Shown in pieces: positions 56,851-64,000 of a stretch of DNA of 64,000 nt. Numbering within the stretch: the stretch's first letter is position 1; each line of letters starts with the position of its first letter. The DNA is from Symbiodinium microadriaticum. Lineage: Eukaryota; Sar; Dinophyceae; Suessiales; Symbiodiniaceae. The notes under the pieces are model-generated. The model saw only the letters and a program-made list of their open reading frames with translations, ran no database searches and was not told the DNA's origin. The position numbers were made by a program, and so were the translations under genes. The stretch covers positions 1 to 64,000 of the forward strand of contig LSRX01000807.1 in the NCBI GenBank assembly GCA_001939145.1, written 5' to 3'.

Positions 56851-57690
56851 TGGCGGGGTTCAAAGATAAGGCATGATCTCTGCGCACTTAATGTGGGTTT
56901 TGATTCGATCTTTTGGTTTTTCTTTCCGAGCATGCGTGGCAAAGACTGCCTGTGAGAGCTACACGAGTTACACGAGACTCATAGATCCAATAATTCATTA
57001 ATACTTGTATCTGGTGCAAAACTGTGACGCATATATCTCCCGAGCAGGCAGTAGGCACGCTGGCATTGCCGTGCTGGCCGACGACCATTTTCGAGAGAGC
57101 CTGGCTTCGACCTTCAGATTCAACTTTCCATTCGGTCGGCTTCTCATTGGAGCTCGAACTGGTTGACATCTAGTAATTGACGTAGCCGTAACCCTAATGG
57201 CTATGCCCTAATCCCTTGATCCTCTAAAGACCTAAAGCCTTAGCCCGAGGAGATATGCCAACCAGATCCAGAGCGTTCGCTGCTACGCGAGGGCGCAAGG
57301 CCAGCTCCGAAGTGGTGGCTCTCTGATCTTAAAGCAGGTCAAACTGCGATGAGGAAGTGATAGCTGTTCTTTGTGCGACCCGTGAAGAAACACCTAGGTT
57401 GTTGCTGAATTATGCCGACCCCTTTAACGAGTCCTGGTCCATACTGTTGAGATCTAGACTCTAGACCGCATAGTTGCCGGGTCCGGTGTCAGGCTACGAC
57501 CTTTGGCTTCTCAGCGGTGGTGAGTTCACCGCATGTGCGGAGCGCCTCCGCTGCAAGGGCTCGTGAGGACGGTTCGAGTCAAGAAGCCTGTGCAGGATCA
57601 ATTCCCCCTGGAGCGCAAAACCCTTTTGATATGGAGCCTTGCCTGCTTCGAGCGAATGCGAGAGTCGAAGCCGTAAGTTTTAGCCCTCAG

Positions 57691-57786
57691 GCTATGGAAA
57701 GCCCAAAATGGCTACTTCTTCCTGAAGCACTGCGCGGCCGCCAGCCTGCTGCAGGCGCAGGAGCCGGGGCCACTCGGCTCGGAGAA
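57691..57786 (+). CDS. DUF273-like glycosyltransferase exon 1 of those seen
   Basis: After CCCTCAG|G the frame reads LWKAQNGYFFLKHCAAASLL, then QAQEPGPLGSEK. The G-Y-F-F-L-K-H-C pattern resembles the F-F-x-R-H-C segment of DUF273-type proteins, a family with a nucleotide-sugar-transferase-like fold. The GAGAA|GTTCTG donor leaves two bases, which join to the next exon as SEKYSLAVLDSD. An upstream first exon must exist but was not identified. Confidence 0.55.
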
Positions 57787-57960
57787 GTTCTGTGAAACAC
57801 GATGTCAAACCTTTTGGCAGCCCTTGTCGACTTTGCGGTGTTCTTACAGTATGGGGCCTTATTGCTCCCGCATAGCCCTCAACCCTCAACCCTCAAACCT
57901 CGAGCCTTGCCAGCCTTGTGCGAGAGTGAGAACCGAAACCGTCAACCTTGTTTCAGCCAG

Positions 57961-58040
57961 GTATAGCCTGGCTGTGCTCGACTCCGACGTCGTGGCCGCC
58001 GCGTTAGATCGAAGCCTTGACCGGTGGCCTGGCAGCTCAG
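57961..58040 (+). CDS. DUF273-like glycosyltransferase exon with D-x-D motif
   Basis: Acceptor CAGCCAG|G; reads YSLAVLDSDVVAAALDRSLD then RWPGSS. LDSD is a plausible D-x-D metal/nucleotide-sugar site at the end of a beta strand. Donor CTCAG|GTAAGG, or AAG|GTGGTC five bases later, which would fit the next exon's phase better. Confidence 0.6.
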
Positions 58041-58410
58041 GTAAGGTGGTCAGGGCTTAGCGTTCCTTTCGAAGCGTAAGGGGTTCCTAGGAGGTTCGGC
58101 TTGTGGGGTTTAAGCCTCAAGGGGTATTTCTATTTCGTCATCAGCCAACGTCAGGCACGAGCACTGTTTCAGGCTATCCTTCCCTCTCCACTCCTTTGCA
58201 TACTCCGTCATGCCCACAGCCAAATGCGCACTACGTAAGCACCCAGGAGTCTACCCTTAATCATACTAAGAATCTGGCCTGTAAACTCCTTAAGGAGGAA
58301 TCTGGCTGTTTGAAGTAAACTCCTTAAGGAGAGTTTTCCTGAAGCTTAGCCCTTAAGCCTAAACCCCCAAGCTCCTTTCGAGGGGTACTTGGGGGGGAGC
58401 TCTTCTCCAG

Positions 58411-58470
58411 GTGGATGCAGAGCCGAGCGGACCTGCAGTTCTACGAGCGCCACGCGGCGATAATGTTATA
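58411..58470 (+). CDS. DUF273-like glycosyltransferase exon (DLQFYERHAA)
   Basis: Frame WMQSRADLQFYERHAAIM. D-L-Q-x-Y-E-R is the segment that follows the D-x-D strand in this family. The acceptor is either CTCCAG|GTGG or GATGCAG|AGCC; phase supports the latter with the later donor of the previous exon. The 3' end is unclear because the following bases are AT-rich repeat. Confidence 0.5.
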
Positions 58471-58479
58471 TTGTTGGTA

Positions 58480-58612
58480 TATACCCATATAATATTATAT
58501 GCTACACCATACTATGCTATACTATACTGTACTGTACTATATATAGTATACTATACTGTACTGTACTATACTATGCTATACTATACTATTGTACTATACT
58601 ACATGATATCAC
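58480..58612. repeat. TACTATAC/TGTAC AT-rich repeat
   Basis: Irregular runs of CTATA, CTGTA and ACTAT words, much more AT-rich than the surroundings and partly self-complementary. Confidence 0.8.
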
Positions 58613-58626
58613 ACTATGTTATAATC

Positions 58627-58702
58627 GATTACCAGGCTTGCTTTCGGGTATTGTTTGCGGGTATGATTACCAGACTTGCTTTCGGGTATTGTTTGCGGGT
58701 AC
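58627..58702. repeat. 38-bp direct tandem duplication
   Basis: GATTACCAGGCTTGCTTTCG and the rest of the unit repeat at 58665 with two mismatches. Confidence 0.9.
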
Positions 58703-59886
58703 TGAAAGGCTCAGGAGGGGACTTTGTAGGTTTGCTTCGAGTAGTGGACCTGCAAGTAACCCAATCTGAGTACCCTGTAAGTAGCAAGCGCTTTAGCATC
58801 GTTTCCTCCTTCGGGTAGGGCTCGTAGTCTTTAGGTGCTACTTGCATGCTCTCCGACTTTTAGGGCGAGATTTACAGAACTGTTCCGAAAGAGCTTGCGA
58901 TTCTGCTGCGCCTTACTCTAGATTCATGGCTTTGGGCTCTTACCAGAGTGCCCTTAAACCCCAATTCCGAAGTTCCAGAAGCCAAGCCCGAATCAACCAG
59001 CCCTGAACCTTGAACCGCAAGCTCTGGCCTTTCCACATACCGACGGAGAGCACAGAGCCTTGTTCCCTGGAAGCTGAAGTCCAAGTACAGAAGCCTGCCC
59101 CCAACATATTTACGCTCTAGCACTGTAATATACCCCAAGAATTATTCTAATCACCAGGGCCCCTATGTCAAGCCAGAAAACCTTCGGTCTCCGAGGCATC
59201 ACCGGCGAGGAGGTCATGGCCGGTACTTGAGCTGCACCTGTGAACCCTCCTCGTAGTTTCGGGAAATATAACCTGCCGCATGCAGACCCCAAGTTTGTTC
59301 CAGATGAGGTGCCCATCCAAAGAAGGGGCCCTCGTCGTGGGAAGCCCTGAGTTTGAAAAGACAAGGAGCCCAATCTTTTATAAGGTGACACTCGAGCTTC
59401 TTTGAAAACGCGAAGTAGTACAAGTTCTAAGTTGCGACGGTTGGTCACAGCAGCAAGGAAAACTTCTTTGTGCAAGGTTCTGACCGCACTTAGCTGCAGC
59501 ACCTCACCCCATTTATGACTTCCCAGATAACTGCTCGGAGGCATGTGAGTTGTGTGTTCATGGCAAACCTTGGCACCAGATGCTTAACGTTATCCCCAAC
59601 TCCTTGTAGTCCATGCACGAGCAGAGAATAATAACCTACGCTAACACGTGTTCTGACCATTGCGGCCGCTATATTGCTCACTTCTTTTTGTCAGTCGGGG
59701 TTTGTGGCAGCTAGCTTAGGCTTAGGCATTTCGCCTCATGAACCTCGGACCTCGTTCTCTTGTCGAATCCCAGGCTTTGCTGCGGAATGGTGATGTTCTG
59801 CCTTGTAAGGTTTGGCTTTGGGAGACAGGGGTCACCGGGCTTGATCAGGCCATGTCGGGTGACAACACCACCCTGAACTCAACAAG

Positions 59887-59970
59887 TGCCCAGGCAACTA
59901 CATCGCCAAGAACCGGCCATGGGTGCGGGCATTTCTTCAGCAATGGGCCTCTCGGAAGGAAACAACAAAT
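59887..59970 (+). CDS. DUF273-like glycosyltransferase exon (GNYIAKNRPWVRAFLQQWA)
   Basis: Reads CPGNYIAKNRPWVRAFLQQW then ASRKE. G-N-Y-x-A-x-N-x2-(Y/W)-x2-x-F-L-x2-W-A is a diagnostic stretch of DUF273-like proteins. Alternative acceptors are ACAAG|TGCCC and GCCCAG|GCAAC. The donor is not certain. Confidence 0.65.
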
Positions 59971-60318
59971 CATTTTAACAAACCTACGGTCAGGTCCGGG
60001 TGGAGGTTAGACCGCAGTGCCTGAAGAAGGCTGGGCTGGGGTTCCAGCTGGGGCCAGTGCTATGTCGGGATGAGGTAGCGCGAGGTGCAGTCGCAATGAT
60101 ATGTCAAGTCGTCCGGATCCATGAGCCTCAAACGGCCTGCCTTCACAAGGTGTCCTTGCCAGAAACGGGGTGCTCTGGACACTTCAGCCACCACAACCCT
60201 GCCACCCCGAAATCCGTAAACCCTGGAACCCTCGTACCTTGCAGACTGCAAACCTTGAGCCCTCAACCTTAAGGCCTTAAGGTTTAGGGTTTATTGTAGG
60301 GTTTCGGGAATCCCTAAG

Positions 60319-60415
60319 CCGAGTTCTCAGAGGCCTCCATGAAGGACCGCCAGCCGCCTGGCTTCAGCTCTGCAGACAACGGCGCCTTGCACGTGGTCCT
60401 GGCACCCGGGCCGAG
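60319..60415 (+). CDS. DUF273-like glycosyltransferase exon (SADNGALHVVL)
   Basis: Reads EFSEASMKDRQPPGFSSADN then GALHVVLAPG. P-x-G-F-x-S-x-D-N-G-A-L/I-H is the segment that follows the G-N-Y-x-A-x-N helix in the family. The acceptor is probably CCTAAG|CC; the donor may be a GC (CCGG|GCCGAG). Confidence 0.65.
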
Positions 60416-61261
60416 ATTGACCGCGGAAACAAGCAAGCATGTGCATGTTACATATGTATGCGTATCCAATATAGTAGATAAGATGAGACCAGAAAATTCT
60501 GCTGTGACATAATATGGCACAATATAGTTGTTGATGTATGATGTAATCTAATATGTTTTAATCGGTTTCCGGTTGTGATGTGTGAATTGGAACCGGGGCG
60601 GCACACTCACCACCCATCAAAAGCTCAACAAACTTGCAAGCCTAAAGCCCGAAGCCATCTCTTAAAACGCCTCCCTGCGGAAAGCATAAAACCTATGACC
60701 TCAACACATCCCAAAGCCTTAACCCTTGAACCCCCGACACCCTTAGAGAGTTCCGGGGGCCCTTGGGCGGGAAGGTAGAGACCTTGGAGCTCTCCGGTGC
60801 CAGCCGGGTCCGAGAGCTTTACGGTGGGCTAGAAGCCAAGGCGCAAGGGGGGGGGCTGTTTTTTTGGTTTCCAGTGTGGCGATCTGTGGTTTCGGGTTTG
60901 GAAAGATTTTGGGCATAAGGGTAGGAGGTTTCAGGATAAGGGGTTAAGGCTGTTCTCCCTACTTTCAGCAGATATTGGGGAGGTCAGTGAGACTCTGGCC
61001 TACACTGCCCGCGAGCGTCCACAGATGCGCCAGACCGAAAAAGTCAGTGCCCAGATTTCAAGCCCAATAGAACAGGGGATAGCTACACAAGGCTAGTTAG
61101 GTGGCTTCAGTTGTTCGCATCGATGCAAAACAGTACGTAGTCTTCTTCCTTTGTGACTTTTAGTCTTGTGATTGTTCTCAAGCTTTCAATCAGCTGTTAT
61201 TTCCAATCGCTGTTTCGCGTATAAACAGGGTAAATACTGGCGACTTTTCGAAGCCCCAGAG

Positions 61262-61336
61262 GACCGGCACCGAGCAACAGGTGGACAACCTCCAGCCCTA
61301 CTGGAGCTTCGTGGAGGCATCGATGCGCGTCCTCGG
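61262..61336 (+). CDS. DUF273-like glycosyltransferase exon (NLQPYWSFVEASMRVLG)
   Basis: After CCCAGAG|G the frame reads TGTEQQVDNLQPYWSFVEAS then MRVLG. Y-x2-(F/Y)-V-x3-x2-x-L-G fits the C-terminal helix of the family. Probable GC donor at CTCGG|GC. Confidence 0.5.
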
Positions 61337-62979
61337 GCCCCCGAGGCCAGGCTAGGACACTGCAACAGGTTCACGAGTTAGGGCAGCAAGGGTTTAGGGG
61401 TTTGAGGGTTGTAGGCTTAGGCTTCGGGTTGTACGGCTCAGGGCTTCGTAGGGGAAGGGGAAGTAGAAGGAAACCAGAGTAGGGAACGCTTGTCGGGGTG
61501 AGGGTTTCTGCCACGGCTACCTTTGCTTTCCCAACGACGCCAGGCCGAAAAGCAGTCCTTGAGGCCCTAAACCCCAAAACCTTTAAACCCAACACCCTTA
61601 AACCTCTAAACCCCAAAGCAAACCCCACAACCCCAAAGCTTGGGCACAGATCCTTAGCCATGCGAGAGGGGGAAAAAAGCTGAGAGCTCGAAGCGGTTCC
61701 GTGTGGAAGGATGTGGCGACTGGAGCAGACCAGCCTGGGCCGCGAGCATGGCTGCTCCGCAGAGGCCGACGTCCTGGACGCGGGGGGTTTTAGGCTTGAC
61801 AGGTTTTTTTTTTGAGAAAAGGGTCTGGCGTCTTTTTTGGGGTTTAGGGTTTTGGCTTTATAGGGTATGGGGTTGTGCAGACTTGGGTTTGCAGGCTTTC
61901 AGGTCTGGGGTTCAAAGGTTGACTTGAGAATTTTGGTAGAGTTTGGTTTGGGGGTCTATGGGGCTTTAAGGGTTCAGGGTCCAGAGCCTTTTGGTTTAGA
62001 TTTTGGGTCGTCTGGAAGTCTAAGTCACTCCCTTTCCAGTTGTAAGGAGGGAGAGGGCTTACATGTCTTTGGGATTTGGTCTTTTGATTTTCCCTAAGGG
62101 TCGGACACTCTTCGAGTTTAGGCCGCTGCACAAAGCCCTAAAGTGTCTAGAGTCGCCTGGAGGCGAGGATGGTTCTTGCAGTTAGCCCTTGGGAGTCAGA
62201 GACGTGCGGGTTTGTTCATCGGTGCCGGGCTTTGTGATGCGAACCCCTGAATCAGGCACTCAGTTTTGGGAAGCCAGATTGAGTTTCGCCGGCTGGTGGG
62301 CTAAGTCTAGCGCTGGTTGAGTCCGCTAGAATCCGGTGTTGCCTAACCACAAAAGAGGCAATCAGACTTCGTCCGTGCTTAACCGTGATTCTTACGTCTG
62401 CACCCGTTCGTTGTTGAGGGGGGGCAAGGGCTTCTATCAGGCTGGCCGGCCGAATGCTTTTATTTAAAACTTCACCTCAAGCCTTTCGAGTTTCTTGTCC
62501 CCTTTATATTCCGCTTATAGCGATGGCCTGGAGGCATCCTGTCTGCTTGCCATCTGGCCTCGAATGTTGCTCGGTCAGCATCCCGTAGATTCGGGAGTCG
62601 GGAGTTGGTCTTCGCCTTACCTTGCAAGCTCCGGCTTCATGGTACCTCGCGCCCCCGGATTGAGATACCTGAGAGGAGAGAGATGCGCATGCGAGCTCTG
62701 AGCCTCATAAGCTCAGGAGCTTCTTCGTCGACGATGGTGTCTACCTTAACAAGCACATGAGCTCTGTGGGGCCGGCCGCCAGGCTATGTTCAAGATTGAA
62801 CCCAAACATGACCCTTGATGCTCTTCATAAATCATATACCCTTGGACCCAGCAAACCCTTAGCATCAAAATGGCCCAAAAGCCTTACGTATATAGTAGGG
62901 TCCTTGGCCCCAAAGCCTTAAAATATGAGTCCTTTGAGGGTAAGGGAAAGACTGAAAGCTAAGAGTGACTAAACTGCAG
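61337..62979. other. Intron with degenerate telomere-like sequence
   Basis: Between 61383 and 62010 the sequence is full of GGGTTTAGG/CCCTAAACC variants in both orientations (for example TTTAGGGGTTTGAGGGTTG and ACCCTTAAACCTCTAAACC). No exon was supported. Confidence 0.5.
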
Positions 62980-63071
62980 CCCAGGTCATGCATCATGGAA
63001 TCAAGGATCCGCGGGACGTGGCGGAGGCCCCGAGCCCGAGCGCCTGTCGTCGCTTGAAGCTTGGGGCCTGA
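62980..63071 (+). CDS. DUF273-like glycosyltransferase last exon (MHHGIKDPRDV)
   Basis: After AACTGCAG|CC the frame reads QVMHHGIKDPRDVAEAPS and ends RRLKLGA-TGA at 63069-63071. H-H-G-x-K-D-P is consistent with the C-terminal motif of the family. It gives the gene a clear end on the + strand. Confidence 0.6.
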
Positions 63072-64000
63072 CCTGCAAGCAGATGGGCAGCTAGATTTAA
63101 GGGTTGGTGATGCGAAAGCCCAGTGAATAGTTTCATGTATAATTAGTGTTTCCAAGGCCGTCGTCGAAACTCCGCGGTTTTCCAGTGATTATTTTTCAGC
63201 GACTTTCATTTCTGTGATGGCACACTTGTAGCCTTCCTTTCTCATGACTACTGTGACTACTGGCAAAGCCTGCTGCCCTACTTCGGCAGGTGTACTTTTC
63301 CGACCTGACGCAGTGCGTCGTGAACCGCAGCGTTGTAGTGACTGCCCAGAAGATGGGTCAGGACCTGTCCGGGCTGCGTGATCATGAGTTTGTGTTCTCC
63401 ATAGTTTTATCACGCTGTTGTATGATTGCTTGCATTCTTAAGTAGTCTTTTCTTATCATATGCACTTATTTTTGCGCTCTTAAAGAGCGACTCCGTGGAA
63501 GCACTGCCGAGCGTTGCGACAGATCCGGTCTTCCTGCTTTGTTTGCACGCTTTTGCGCAGGAAGCGTTGAACCTGGCAGCGCCCTGGTTCGCAAGCCTAC
63601 GCTGAGAGAAACCAGGTCAGGGGACTTACTATTATGTAGGTTTTTATGATAGGGTTTTGGGGTAGGGCTGGTCAAAAGTATGGTCTCAGCTTCGGCACTC
63701 ATGGCCCCACATACAGCTTGCGGAACCAGCCCTCTCCTCCCAGGAACGCCACGCTAAACCCGAACCCCCCCTCAAAACCTAAACTCTAAGCCCCTTGCTA
63801 GTGGGCATATAGATCCTCAGCCATGCGAGAAGGAAAAAGTCCCGACCCTCCCCCCCGCACAAGCCCGAAAAAACGCTTAAAGAAAGCCCTAAACCTATAA
63901 AAGCCGTCCTTCTCAGGAAGGCTACAGCGGCCTCTACCCGCAGGGCCCAGGTTGCAGCGGCCCACAGTGTGCCGAGCACTGCGCCGGGCGCCCAGCAGAG
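63072..64000. other. No supported gene
   Basis: 3' flank of the glycosyltransferase gene. Contains a few CCCTAAA-like words near 63780 and 63890. No poly(A) signal or downstream exon recognised. Confidence 0.45.

Larger units (their letters stand above)
58471..59886. other. Glycosyltransferase intron with satellites
   Basis: Holds an AT-rich TACTATAC-type repeat (about 58480-58612) and a 38-bp tandem duplication (58627-58702). The rest shows no supported exon on either strand. Confidence 0.5.

Noticed and set aside
58480..58612. AT-rich stretch as a replication origin or promoter
   Set aside because: It is a simple repeat inside an intron and no other origin or promoter feature is visible.

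Overview
This window looks like nuclear DNA of a dinoflagellate, most likely a Symbiodiniaceae-type genome (inference). The reasons are sparse exon-like coding islands in long non-coding stretches, introns whose 3' sites mostly read AG|G with GT, GC or possibly GA donors, scattered CCCTAAA/TTTAGGG-type words, tandemly duplicated genes, and a copia-type retroelement in GC3-rich codons. No rRNA, tRNA or CRISPR signal was seen. Almost every supported gene is on the + strand.

The dominant structure is a tandem array with a period of about 15.6 kb, longer in the first unit because of a 9.6 kb retroelement. Each unit carries a large exon encoding arrays of a four-cysteine repeat of about 36 residues: gene A at 8791-11352 (14 repeats), gene B at 35212-37554 (13) and gene C at 50816-53759 (18, broken by a frameshift). 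Each large exon is preceded by two small exons that join it in phase. It is followed by a conserved C-terminal exon (A 21328-21941, B from 37980, C 54102-54700) and then a conserved 78-bp micro-exon about 240-1,320 bp further on. Between consecutive large exons lie conserved small islands encoding hydrophobic and soluble segments, ending in an exon with a stop codon (6953, 33807, 49446). My reading is that each unit is one multi-exon gene, with a secreted-side cysteine-rich ectodomain followed by a multi-pass membrane region. On that model the window holds the 3' end of an upstream copy (to 6953), gene A (about 7.86-33.8 kb), gene B (34.3-49.4 kb) and the 5' part of gene C (from 49.9 kb). A two-gene-per-unit model is not excluded.

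A copia-type LTR retrotransposon (11689-21282) sits in sense orientation in the intron between the big exon and the C-terminal exon of gene A. It has identical 118-bp LTRs, a TTTCA target duplication and a primer-binding site like that of yeast Ty1. Its pol carries two frameshifts. Its last ORF continues past RNase H into a membrane helix, a coiled coil and a cysteine-rich tail.

The region 28.8-34.0 kb is nearly identical to 44.5-49.7 kb in sharp blocks separated by more diverged stretches, which suggests recent duplication or gene conversion. The array breaks off near 57.2 kb. From 57.7 to 63.1 kb, small + strand exons together resemble a DUF273-like glycosyltransferase, with introns containing AT-rich satellites and degenerate telomere-like sequence. 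The last 0.9 kb shows nothing I can support.
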